From Plicaturopsis crispa FD-325 SS-3 (taxonomy: Eukaryota > Basidiomycota > Agaricomycetes > Amylocorticiales > Amylocorticiaceae), in assembly GCA_000827205.1 (NCBI GenBank), contig KN832557.1, positions 1,459,771-1,523,770 of the forward strand: DNA of 64,000 nucleotides, given 5' to 3'. Shown here piece by piece: positions 50,600 through 62,300 of this stretch (the first letter of the stretch is position 1; each line of letters starts with the position of its first letter). The notes below the pieces were generated by a model, which was given only the letters and a program-made list of their open reading frames with translations, was not told where the DNA came from and searched no databases. The translations under genes were made by a program, and so were the position numbers.

Positions 50600-52488
50600 A
50601 TGCAAGTGCAACGGACCTGCTTGGTAGTTCTGAGGGACTTACGCCGGCGCGTGCGCGTTCTGTTGATCATATCGGTTTCTGTGATCGCTTTTACCCTCTG
50701 GACCTTGCGACTAGAACGATGGCCTGAAGTGGACGACAGCGACAGCGAACGGGATAACTTTTCCTACAGATTGCTGTCATCCAACGCGACGCGTCTCAGC
50801 GAAATATGCACCGTTATCGCGGCGGATGCCAATCCGTTGGTCGCCAATAATCACCGACGGCCGACCGAAGAGGATGCGAGCAACATGAATGTACCAGATC
50901 CTCTGAGCTCAGGCAATTTTATTGCTACGGGCCATCCGAGCAGGAGCTTCCGTGGTATGTCGTTCACGCTGGCCGCTGTGTATCTTCCTTGCACTGCTGA
51001 ATGTCACCAGAAAATCTACGAAATGACACGAAATATATTACATCTTGGACAGGTGCAGGATGGAGTACGTTGTTTTCTCCCTCGTACCAATGGCGCTGCT
51101 GACAAGCATTCCAGCGAACGATGTTATGACATTTGTACGTCGGTACACATGCGCTTGAATCTTTCAGCTCAATAGCTTTCGTCAGGCCAATATGATATAT
51201 CTCGGAATAATCACAAATAGAGTCCCTATCGTACCCAACTTTAACAAGAACAGCATACATCAGCGCCACGATACGCCGCCCATCCCGTTCGGGGAGATAT
51301 TCGATGTGCCCCGCCTCCGAGCAGCATTAGGCATTCCAATATTATTGTGGCCCGAGGTGAAGGATGAACACAGCGATTTTCTAGATGAGCTGGGCTGTTG
51401 GAGTGTCTGGGATGCTGTATCCACGGAAGATAAATTCCGCGACAGCGAGGTTCCCCGCCTCATTCATGCAGGTGCGCCGCGATTCGTAACGTTACCCCTC
51501 CGACCGAGTCTTTCACGGCGTTGCACGTAGATGTGTCGTATACAAAAGCACCTGCATATATCAAGATGGAACCCAACAACCCCCTGGACCTGCACAGCTC
51601 ATTCTGGGCCCTCGCCACGCTGTCGTACCCGGAGGGACATGCACATAGTCTCCACACGACTCCGCGTCCTTCCCCTCTTAATCAAAGGCACATGCCCCCA
51701 GATGAGCACTTGCTGTGTTTTGACTACATGTACTATGTGGCCGCTTTTCGAGTGAGTCCAGCTTCGCGTTGATGCATTGTTTACCGTCTCAACCGATCGT
51801 GGACAGGCGCACGAGTACGAGCGTGACTACAGCCCAGCATGGAACCAAGTGCTTAAACACATGCGCTGGACAGACCATCTCCTGAATGTCACGACGAGGC
51901 ATGTCAGGCAAACCCTGGGTGTGCAGCACGACGAGCCTACACCTCCCGTATGTACTGTGCTGGACTCAGGAACCACGACGACTGATTTGCAGCACCAGTG
52001 GATCTCAGTGCACGTCCGCCGTCGCGATTTCGAGGGTATGTGCGGCGACACGCCCCAATCGGAGTGCTTCGCGACGCTGCCGATCTACGCGCGCCGCGTC
52101 ACCGAAGTACGGGACGAGCTGCAGCGGAAGGGCGAGGACGTGAAGTATGTGATCATGACGAGCGACGAGCGCGACCCTGCGTGGTGGGCGGAGGTAGCTG
52201 CATTGGGGTGGTACCGCATCGATTTCGAAGCTCTGCATACCGAAGAGCTGTATGGAAAATGGTGGGGTTCTGCCGCCTTGACTGTTGTTCAGGGACACGC
52301 CCCCGCTGACCTGATCTGTCCTCAGGTACCCTACATTGATAGATGCAGTGATCCAGTCGACGGGTGCAGGGTTTGTGGGCACTGACCACTCTACGATGTC
52401 GTTGATCGCGAGACGCCGCACGGAAGATTGGAGCGGCGGGATAACGCGCACTGTGCGATGGGGATGGTTGGGTGCGGATGACCATTGA
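50600..52488 (+). CDS. O-fucosyltransferase-like type II membrane glycosyltransferase, copy 1
   Basis: ATG at 50600 (MQVQRTCLVVLRDLRRR) is followed by one N-terminal anchor helix (VLLIISVSVIAFTLWTL), so Golgi type II topology is likely. After a variable stem, exons give ENLRNDTKYITSWTGAGW, NDVMTF and ANMIYLGIITNRVPIVPNF. IPFGEIFDVPRLRAALGI, LDELGCWSVWDAV, DVSYTKAPAYIKMEPNN and YERDYSPAWNQVLKHM follow. Then come WISVHVRRRDFEGMCGD and VIMTSDERDPAWWAEV. It ends GFVGTDHSTMSLIARRR and WGWLGADDH. HVRRRDF fits the HxR motif for GDP-fucose binding in O-FucT families (PF10250-like), and GTDxSTMS matches the conserved C-terminal motif. The acceptor is unknown. Copy 2 at 57122 has the same exon plan. 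It converges on the F-box gene with a 106-bp gap. Confidence 0.82.
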
Positions 52489-52594
52489 CTGGCGTCCGGG
52501 AATGAGATTTGACTGCTGTGTCTTGGTTGTGTCGAGACCCGCTGCATAATGTATCGTATGGACGCGTAGTAGAGAACTACATAGACGTGCTGTA

Positions 52595-54351
52595 TCATGG
52601 AAAAGCTGAAAGGCGCCAATTTCCACCGCCTGATTCGAGGTATCCGATTAGGGAGACATCCATTCCCTGCCTCCTCCAATACTCTGCCTGGCCTATCAGA
52701 TCCCTAGAGCCGCTGCAAACGCATGTAAGCTGCTTTAACTGCGTGATTGCAACGCCGGGCCTGCGTCGTGATTCTACCATCTCAACGAGAGCTTCGTCTG
52801 ATACTAAAGGCAAGAGCTGGACCTCGAGCGACGAGAGATGGGGGACCAAAGATTTGGAATCGCCCGGATAGATGGAGAGGACATTGAGCATGTCTTCTGT
52901 CACCGCCGAGATACACTTCGGGGACTGCAGTCTGAGGGTCCTCAACTGGGGTACAAGATAAAGCGATTCAGCCAATGCGCCTGCGGATACTCTCGTATCA
53001 GCCAATAGACGCAAAGTCATAAGGGACGGGGTCGATCGTAGAGCGTCCGAAAGGAATTCGGCCAAGGAATTGAAGTGGAGGTATAACGAGGTGAGGGCTG
53101 ACGAGTGAGCGAGGAAAAGCTCGATGTTAGGATGCCACTCGTGATGAGGGGAATGGATTTCGAAGTGGCGCAAGGCAGGCATGCGGAGGTAGCGGAACAT
53201 ACCGCCCATCACCTCGAACGTGGACTCCGTCTCTCCTGTCCTGGTTGTGCGAAGGCCAATGGCAAGATGCTCGACGCCAGAACGTAGGCCACCCGGACGT
53301 TCCGGAAGCGCTGTGACCACTTCGACTGCCAAACGGACGTGTTTGAGTGCACGTCCCTTGGCGAGTATCTCCAAGCACTCATGCGCGGAAAAAGCATCCC
53401 CATAGTGCGTAGACTCTATTGATAAGGAAGTCAACCGGTCCCAGTCGATGTCCATGCTATGGACTTCGAATGCCAAATTCTTCATTGTTACAGTTCTTGA
53501 CACCGTGTACCATATGTCCTCTGAAGGATCTCGAGAGTCCAGGGACATCCAGTCTGGCGGACCGTTCCATGCGAATTCCCGTTTGATCTCTGGCGCCGTG
53601 GATATCTCGAGGCATTGCAGTCTAGGGAGAGGCAATGCATTCAAATCGCGAAAGATGCGGAAATAAGACGCTGGTAAAAGTGTTATCTGGAGAGTGTGTA
53701 GTCTGTCCGCGTGCGCGATGACAATGCTCCATATCCGGTTGAGTATTTCACGGCTGGAAATGTTGGGATCGTTCCACAACAAGGACGGCTTTTCCCTAGG
53801 CGGCGTCCAAGAAATAGAAAGCGGATGACGTCCAGAGCGAAAGATCCATAGAGAGACCAGAGTGTAGATGCCGAAGTCGACGCGCAAAGTCCTAGTAGTC
53901 TCGTCGTAAAAAGGGACTGCGCTCGTTTGCACTATGGACATTGATGACCACAATTTCGAAGTGGAGATGGCCAACTCTCTCCAACTTCTGCAAATCTGGG
54001 AAAGCAGCATCGGCGCACTCCTAGAGTGAACTAGTGGCTGCGATGTACGGGAAACACAAAACGAAAATATGATTGCCCAGATGTCTAGCGGGACACGACG
54101 AGCAGGAGCCATCAAAGCCGCTATGTCTGCAGCGAGACTGGCATCGGCGGGTATATGCTCCAGATAGGAAATCATATCTTGGCGCTCTTCCTGTGTAGGC
54201 ACATAGTTTGTCCCGAGATGTTTCGCGATAGCGGGGAACTGGTCCTACAGAGGATAGGCAGTGAGGTATTTTCGCAAATCGGGGAAGTTAGCTTGATAAC
54301 ATGGCGATAAAAGCTCACAGAACTTACTGAAAAGCTCCGCATTGGATCCAT
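52595..54351 (-). CDS. F-box protein with long LRR-like C-terminus
   Basis: Two exons: 54328-54351 (MDPMRSFS) and 52595-54244, joined by a 83-nt intron (GTAAGT donor, CTGTAG acceptor), giving 557 aa. After HLGTNYVPTQEERQDMISYL comes the F-box-like block ARRVPLDIWAIIFSFCVSRT (about residue 60) and ISQICRSWRELAISTSKLWS-type helices. The rest has repeating Leu-rich strands (ALTSLYLHFNSLAEFLSDAL, LMTLRLLADTRVSAGALAES), as in the large Agaricomycete F-box family. These proteins may recruit substrates to SCF ubiquitin ligases. The first ATG of the long frame is internal, so the short first exon is needed for a proper start. Family members are numerous and fast-evolving. Confidence 0.82.
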
Positions 54352-54978
54352 GGGTGCTGTTTGAAAGTCCTATGGTGCCGTAGACCTGCCAGGGTTAGTC
54401 GGAGCGTCGTGGAGCGCAACGTTGAAGAAGAAACCACGAGGCTAGTTCTAAGCATTGCCTCTTTGGTTGATTACCCCTGTTCTGCCGCCACCATTTGCCA
54501 CCGTCGCCGCACTTTGAACTCGACCGCTCTCGACGCAACATTCAACACTCTTCTTCGTCTTGTTTATCTAATTGCTTGCCCACGAACTGGCCTGCAATGT
54601 CATCGTTAGAGTATACTTACCCAGAAGGTAGCCATTCGCCACTAGAAAAAGGCAAGAAAGCCTTAGGATGCGGCCTCGCACATTTACCTGCCAGTTCCTT
54701 GTTCGCGGTGAGCTTTGCTGTAAACTTTCCTATCGTACTTGGCACCCATACACTGTCAAGGTACTTAGGAAGATCCTTTGAGGAGGTAATATCTCCACTC
54801 CTCTCAATAATAGCGCGCCATATATCTAATTGGTTGGCTTTGAAAGACGTATTCAATTGATCGCTGGCTTCCAGTCAGCCTCTGAGATCTGACGAGCCGC
54901 AAATCCTATAAATGGCCTTCCGTTGCATTGCAGTTTTTGAATCCTCTACATCTCCAAGCAATCTTCAAGACAACGACA
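54352..54978. other. Divergent promoter, F-box / secreted hydrolase
   Basis: 627 bp between divergent starts. No gene recognised; the only clear signal is the TATA box listed separately. Confidence 0.5.
54907..54912 (+). promoter_or_regulatory. TATA box of secreted hydrolase gene
   Basis: TATAAA lies 67 bp before the ATG at 54979, a fitting spacing for a short-leader fungal gene. Confidence 0.5.
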
Positions 54979-56436
54979 ATGTTCCGCGCGCTACCCCTCG
55001 TCCTATCGGCGTTCGTCGCGTCTACCTACGCCACGTACAACTGTACGACGATGAAAGTCCCCGTGTCCGTCTCCCTCGAGACGACCAAGCTGGATCTCTC
55101 AGCGCCCGCGAACGAGACCGAGCTCACTGCGCTAGTGACGCAGATCGTGAGCGCGACCTCGAATGTCACGTCTGCCCTTGTCAAGGGTACCGAACTCCTC
55201 AACGCGACGTACGAGATATACTCGCAGCTGTGCATTCCCGCGGGCTTCAAGCAGAACGGGACTCTCGAATTTGCCATTCATGGGTGCGTGGCCATGTTTC
55301 CCCGGGCATCTACTCGAGAAGCTGACAAAGGACCGTTGCAGGATCAACTTCGACCACTCGTACTGGACGTTCGGCGGGAAAGGCTCGCCCTACAACTACG
55401 TTGAAGCCGCTATAAATGCAGGCCACGCCATCTTCATTTATGATAGGCTCGGTACGTCTAACAACCTTCTGCACGCGCGGCAACTCGTGACCGTTGATTC
55501 GTGACCTTAGGTGTGGGCCACTCTACAAAACCAGACGGAATCAAAGAAGTGCAGTTGTCTACAGAGATTGCAGTAGCCGAGTCTCTTGTCAAACACGTGC
55601 GCAAAGGCATCGACGGCCACACCTTTGGCAAAGTCGTCGGTATTGGGCACTCTTTCGGCAGGTCCGTGAGATTTCATGTATCAAGTCGAGAAATTCCGTC
55701 TCAGATGACCTCCGCAACAGCATACAGCTAGTCGGGCTCGCCGCAAAGCATGGAAACGTCGTCGACGCAACCGTGCTGACCGGGTTCTCTACATACAGCG
55801 GAAGCACCCAGGCAACATTTGCGGGCTTCGGTGTCCGATTTGCCGCCCAGCAGAATGCAAAACGATGGGGTACGTGTGTCGTAGTATGCAGGGGGCTGAC
55901 GGAAGCTAACCACTACACTATAGGCAATCTGACGAACTCGTATCTCGCGACTCAGGGAATTTATAACGATCAGCTAACATTCTTCCATTACCCCGAGTTC
56001 GACTTTGGTACGCCATATCATTGCTACACTTACGGGCCGTTATGAATACTCTCTTTACAGCCAACCTCGAACTTGCCGAGACGACGAAAGCGACGCTAAC
56101 AATCGGCGAGCTGCTTACGCAGGGCGAAGCTCTCGCGTCCCCTGCCACCTCATACACCGGCCCCGTCTTCGTCGTCACTGGCGACAAAGATTTGTGCGTC
56201 CCTCCATCCTTCTCGCGATGCGGGATAGATTCTAACGATGATATAGCATATTCTGCGGTGCCAACTGCTACCAGTCCATGAACGGCTCGGCTAATCTCCT
56301 CGAGCCGAGCAAAGCTCTGTTCCCCGCCGCATCCAGCTTCTCGACGTACATTCCTGTTGGCACTGGGCATGCTGTTAACCAGCACTTCAGCGCCCCCGAG
56401 ACGTACAGAGTCATTGAAAAGTGGATTGGGGCTTAA
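54979..56436 (+). CDS. Secreted alpha/beta hydrolase
   Basis: ATG at 54979 opens a signal peptide (MFRALPLVLSAFVASTYA), and mature sequence begins near TYNCTTMKVPVSV. About seven exons continue: FEFAIHG-type end of the first exon, INFDHSYWTFGGKGSPYNYV, then AIFIYDRLGVGHST. The nucleophile elbow is VVGIGHSFGS (about 55640), with IQLVGLAAKHGN after the intron. AAQQNAKRWG-NLTNSYLATQG, VFVVTGDKDL (acid-residue region, about 56170) and a late VGTGHAVNQHF supply the catalytic His. It is probably an extracellular esterase or lipase-like enzyme of about 390 aa; substrate unknown. Several N-glycosylation sites (NCT, NET, NVT, NAT) support secretion. The first ATG in frame upstream of the signal is at 54928 but lies after an apparent TATA box. 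Confidence 0.85.
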
Positions 56437-57121
56437 GTATCACCAACTAGCGATTCATCTTTCTGCACATTATAAAATCTATGCCTCGGATCATTCTTAA
56501 GCTACCAATCATACCAATTAATTACACCGCGTCGGTACGAACACGCCGTAGATACTAGAGGCAGATTGCACTTGGTCCTTGGAACGAAGCAACAGTAGCA
56601 AGAAGAAGGTTAAGATGTAGAGTTATAAGTAGCGCCGGCGGAAGCGTGGCGTCGCCCTTCCCAAACGACTCTTATGATTGCTGCAAAGTATACAGCCTTC
56701 CTCCCATCCAGGTCCTCCTCTATTCTTTCTTGGGTCCGTAACTTTCTTTCCGGTTCCATGTCCAGAAGAAATCTGTTCAATGCGTTGCGCTTTGGTCCGT
56801 CTGCTTCAAGAGGAGTCTGAGTCCGACGCCGGCATATCTCGGCTGGCAGGCACGCCGTTGAGGCACACCTCAGCGTCAGGTCAGTGCCTTTGAACTCAAG
56901 TCCTTCATGTTGCATAGAGATGAGCGCTGACATGGACATGTACTGTGTATCAAGCGCTGAAAACTTGTCAGTCTACTAGGATAAGGGGGATCAGACGCCC
57001 TTCCGAAGACGCCGAGGTGATGAAAATTAAGGGCTATTAATTGAGGACTCGGAGGAGTACTTGAAACATGTGCGCTCCGTGAGCGGCGAACTTGCGAGTT
57101 GCGGTTTTGTCTCCCCCCTCC
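56437..57121. other. Intergenic, 0.7 kb
   Basis: Downstream of the hydrolase and upstream of the second fucosyltransferase-like gene. No gene recognised; short frames lack motifs. Confidence 0.5.
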
Positions 57122-59025
57122 ATGGTCTTCCTGCACGGAGAAAACACGGCTGCACGCACTCGGGCCCAACACCATGCTTCGACTTTGGGGACGACCGTAA
57201 CGACTCGACAGCGACGTTTCTTGTTCACGGCTTTTGTGACGCTCTGCGTAGCATCTCTTGTCTACATCGTATCGCATGCCAACACCCTGGAGGCACAACA
57301 AGCACCCACCGTACAGCCTATATGCAATCAAGATGCCGCGCTGAAGCAGCTATCCTCCAATATGTCTCAGTTGTGCGAGAGTCTAGGGAATAAGAGCCTG
57401 CCACATGCTCCCGAACTCGCGCAAGCCGTCCCCCAAGAAGCAGAGCATGTCGAAAAAGGAGAGGTCAGGAAACCACTCCTGGGGCCGCCCACTGAACGGT
57501 TTCGAGGTGAGTCTCAAACAGAATCCATTCCGTGCCCAAGTTTAAACACACTGTAGACAATCTCCGAAACGATACGAAATACATCACATCCTGGACTGGT
57601 GCAGGCTGGAGTACGTCTCTGTCTTTCTAGCGCATTCATATCAAGCTGACTTGGCCGACGATACGCAGCTAACGACGTCATGACCTATGTAAAATTCACA
57701 GCTTTATCTGTCTCTTTTTTCCTTCTGACCTCTTCCGTTAGGCGAATCTAATATACCTCGGCTCTATAACCGAGCGTGTGCCTGTTATACCCAAGTTCAC
57801 GCGCAACGTAGTGCACGTCGAGGGCGACATTCCACCCATCGCTTTCGGGGAGATTTTCGACATCCCGCGACTAAGCGCGGCGGTCGGTACGCCTATCCTT
57901 GAGTGGCCTGAAGTCAAGGATGAGGAGAGTGACCATACGGACGAGCTGGGGTGCTGGAGTGTCTGGGACGCTGTCTCGTCCGAGGATCAGGCAAGACCCA
58001 GCGACGCGCCTATTTGGATCGGAGTCGGTGCGTATAGCACGCGCATATCACAAGTGTAACTGCTAACCTTACTTTGCACTAGATATCTCTTACACGCGAG
58101 CACCGTCGTACATTAAGCTGGAACCTAATAGCCCGAGCGAGCGGTTCAGCACGTTTTGGTCCCTTGCGACCCTTAGCTACCCCGACAAGCGCAACAGCCA
58201 TCTAGTCGCACCGCGCCCGTCGCCTGAGCACGGTGTGATGCTCCCCCCGGATGAGCAGATGCTGTGTTTCGACTACCTCTACTACGTGTGCGCTTTCGAG
58301 GTACGTTTCGCGCGCCTTCCCCGTTCGACGGGTCTTCTCACGCAAGACCCGGCAGGCGTACGAGTTCGAACGCGATTACAGCCCCGCGTGGAATCACGTT
58401 ATGCGGCACATGCACTGGACGGAGCGCCTCCTCCAGATCACCGACACGCATGTTCGGCGCGCATTACAGATACCGCGCGGCCAGCCGACCCCGCCCGTAA
58501 GCTCATTGCCCAGTTTACCTGGCGTCGCTAACCGATTCACAGTGGATATCAATACACATCCGACACCACGACTTCGGGTACAAGTGCGGCGATGTCCCGC
58601 TGACGGACTGCTTTGCCCCGCTGTCGGCTTACGCGCGTCGCGTCCGCGAGATCCAGCAGGAGCTGCGGGAGCGCAAGGGGCTCGAGGTGACGCACGTGCT
58701 GATGACGAGCGACGAGAAGGACGCGGGGTGGTGGGCGGAGGTGGATGCGCTCGGGTGGAAATTCATCGACTTTGAGGCGCAGGAGACGGAGGACCTGTAC
58801 GGGCCCTGGTGAGTAGCTCGTAAGCTTATGTGGACGTGGCGCTGATTGCTGTGTATCGCAAGGTACCCAATACTTATCGACGCGGTTATACAGTCCATGG
58901 CCGCTGGATTTGTTGGCACGGATGGGTCCACGATGTCGATGATTGCACAGCGGCGGGTTTACGATTGGCATGAAGGTGTTACCAGGAACGTCAAGTGGGG
59001 ATGGGTCGGCGCCGACGATCACTGA
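57122..59025 (+). CDS. O-fucosyltransferase-like type II membrane glycosyltransferase, copy 2
   Basis: ATG at 57122 (MVFLHGENTAARTRAQ). The N-terminal anchor is FLFTAFVTLCVASLVYIV, with a stem of different sequence from copy 1. The catalytic part follows copy 1 closely: DNLRNDTKYITSWTGAGW, NDVMTY, ANLIYLGSITERVPVIPKF, AFGEIFDIPRLSAAVGT and ELGCWSVWDAVSSEDQ. DISYTRAPSYIKLEPNS, FERDYSPAWNHVMRHMHW, WISIHIRHHDFGYKCGD and VLMTSDEKDAGWWAEVDALG come next. It ends GFVGTDGSTMSMIAQRR and WGWVGADDH. HIRHHDF replaces HVRRRDF, keeping the Arg of the HxR motif. Intron positions match copy 1, including the one before WIS. Stop TGA at 59023-59025. Confidence 0.83.
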
Positions 59026-59380
59026 AGGACCATGTCGATATGTATGTCCGACATGTTGTGCTTATAATACTATCCGTACACTACTGATTCCTCCTTGTTG
59101 TTCTTGTTTGCTTGGCCATGTATGCTAGTGGCACTGTGAATGCACCTAATTTTAGATGGGATCGTCTGGCGCAACTTGTTTGAGTGCATCGTATTCCTGT
59201 CCCATTCGACTCCATCTCGCACCGCAGCGTTAGCATCGTTGACACCGTTTGCGTATTCTGCATTCTCAAACATAACGTAAAGGAGCAGGCATGGGCGTCT
59301 GTGTATTTCCCACACACCGCTTTTGCGCCTGATAGTGGCCTCACAATGTCCGACTCGCCATTCCTCCTTTTTGCCCACCC
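59026..59380. other. Intergenic, 0.35 kb
   Basis: Between two same-direction genes; no gene or clear regulatory site seen. Confidence 0.5.
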
Positions 59381-62300
59381 ATGGACATAATCCAGAACAT
59401 AAGGCGCCAAAATGGCGTCGACGAGGACATGCTCGCGCGTGTCGCCAAAGATCCTCAAGTCGCGCAGTCGATAGCGGCGATGCGAGCCAATCTTGAGAGA
59501 GCTCTGGAAAGGTGAGTTTCTAGTAGTTGTCGTCGTCGGTAGTCGAGCGCTGACCGATGCTGTCTATATCGCTCAGCCTCTCCGAGGAGTTGTACTCGAA
59601 GTCGACTCATTTCCTGTATGAGTTTATACAGAATGCGGACGATAATACATACGCCGACGGCGTGGAACCGGCCCTCCACTTGGAGCTCGGGCTGTGTACC
59701 CTGGTTATTCGTTGCAACGAAGTTGGGTTCAACAAGGAGAATGTTGAAGCAATCTGCAAAATTGGCGCTAGCACGAAGAAGAATATGAGTGGATACATCG
59801 GTGAGTATAGTAAGCGGTTTTCCAAATTCGACTTTAAGTTAACGTATACGGAAACATCGCAGGAGAGAAGGGAATCGGTAATTTGTTCCTGTATACGCCA
59901 TCCGACGGTGTGTAAGTTAATGCGTGGACTGCAGGTTTCAAATCTGTTTTCAAGGTCGCCGACGTGGTGCACATCTCGTCTGGACCGTTCACATTCAAGC
60001 TCGACAAACGCGAGGCCCTGGGGATCATCACACCTATCTGGTCTGATCTACTTCCCGTTGAACAAGGCTGGACCACATTTCGGCTACAGCTCTCTAATTC
60101 CGAGAACGTTGCCAACTTGGCGACCCACCTAAAGTCTCTCAAGCCTTCCATACTCCTTTTTCTCCGGAGACTGCGCTCATTAAACATCGACATTGCTTTC
60201 GAGGGCACTCGGCGCAACGTCAAGATAGCCCGTCGCGATAAAGGCGAACATATAACCAATCTCGAACGTGTTGTAGATGGAGCCCTCGACCTATCTCAAG
60301 ATTACCACGCCGTGACGCACACGGCAAGTACATATATTGGCGAGGCGAAACGGGACGGGATAACTCAGAGTGATATTGTGCTGGCATTTCCTGTCGGCAG
60401 GGATGGCCGTCCAGACATCAGAACCGAAGAGGTCCATGCGTTTCTACCTCTCAAAAATTTCGGATTCCACGTGAGTCTCACGACGAGTATCAAATCTTTG
60501 TCGCTAACACTCGCTGTAGTTCATGATTCAAGCCGACTTCTTGACGTCCTCCAGTAGGGAAGACATCCTGACAGACTCGCAGTGGAACATCAAGCTCCGC
60601 GAAGGGGTCGTGGATGCTTTTGTGCGGGCGGTTATTGAACACTTCCGGAGTTCTACAACCTTGGAGTATGTCTGGATACAATACCTTCCTTCCAACATCG
60701 TTGATCCGTTCTTTGTGCGCCTCCAAGACGATATAGTCTCATCGCTCAAAAAGATCCCCATTATTCGCTCCGCCACCCACAATTACCAACATCCTGGGAA
60801 GGTCTTGACTGTCCCGTCGTGTTTCTGCGACGACAAAGGCTCGCCGCTCATTCCGGAGATTTCTCTTCCTAGAGACACATTTTATCTACACAAAGGTTAC
60901 AATACCGTTGGGGATGCTACTCATCTGCATTCATTGGGTGTCAAGAGTATGGATATGAGGCTATTCGTCGACGGTCTTGAACGGATGAACTTGGCGGCAT
61001 CTCGTGGCGACCTCTGGACAAATCGCAATTCTGGCTCATGGCTTGAAGCCGTGTGTCGCCAACTTCTCTCAGCATTCACCTCGAGCTCGTACGAGTTGAG
61101 GTTGTTGAGGCCTAGAATCGTCGCCCTTCGCATTCTGCCCCTCAATGATGGCTCCTGGGCTGCTGCATCTGGGGCATCGACTGTCGTATTCGCCTCGGCT
61201 CTGGATGGTATTCCCGACGACATCGCTCTACCTACGATCAAGCCGAACATTCCACCGTCGTCGGATAGATACAGGCTTTTCAAAGCACTTGGTGCGAAAC
61301 CAGCAGACGCGAAAGCCGTTGCGAATGAAATTCTGGCTTTACATCGAGGTCGTTCGGCTTCCCTCCGGCGCTCGTCCCTGATTCAGCATGCCAAATTTAT
61401 GTTCACCCATCGTGACAAGTCCATATCGACGCATGAGCTTCTCGTTATGGATGACCAGGACCAGATAGTCAGGGGAAATCAGGTCTACATGGACTCACCT
61501 GGGTCCACAACCTTCGCGATGCGCAATGTCCTGGCTGGCACTTCGGCACGGTTTATCCATCCCGACTACCTCAAGGAATACCATGGACACCCCAAGCATG
61601 CCTCGTGGGTGCAGTGGATCAAGGACTCGCTGGGTGTCAATGTTATCCCTCGTGTCATCGATTCGGATGGTCACTTATCCCCGGAATTTCAGTCAATGAC
61701 CAAGAGACTCAACTCGCAGATTTTGCTCAAAGTTCTCAGAGTATTTTGGTCTCAATGGGAATTATCAGAGCCAACTCTATCCCAGCTCTCTAAAGTCATT
61801 GTATCATGTGAAGATGACACCTTCCAGCCTCTCAACAACACTTCGCTCAGGCGCGGAGCCTTAAAAAACCACCGGCGCCTACACTTCCTCCCGATCAGCC
61901 ACCCGGAAGATAAAGGATGGACATTTCTGCGCGAGGTCGGGGTTACTACGGAGGCTGATGCATCCTTGTTTCTTAAGCTTCTTTTTCGACTTCAAAGCGA
62001 TGATTGTAGAGATGCTTCCAGCGTAACCGCAATCTACATTCAGCTTGGTGCGAGATTCGATGACGACGCGGATAGCATACGGTGCGCACGATATTCTCCC
62101 TATTGTTATCATCGTCATGTTCTAACACTAGTCTAGCAAAGCTTTTGAACAGAAACCGTTGGTGTTTTTGCGACGTGCAGATGGCACAGACCCGGGGAGA
62201 TGGATGCCCTTGTCTAAGTGTTTTTGGGACGGTCCGCTGTCAATACTCTCCAAAGCCCGGCTCAAGGCATTCTTCTCGGATTCTTCACTCCGAGAATTTT

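Noticed and set aside
54200-54202. Start of the F-box frame at 54202
   Set aside because: The codon is GTG (Val); a short upstream exon with ATG at 54351 and clean splice signals provides the start.
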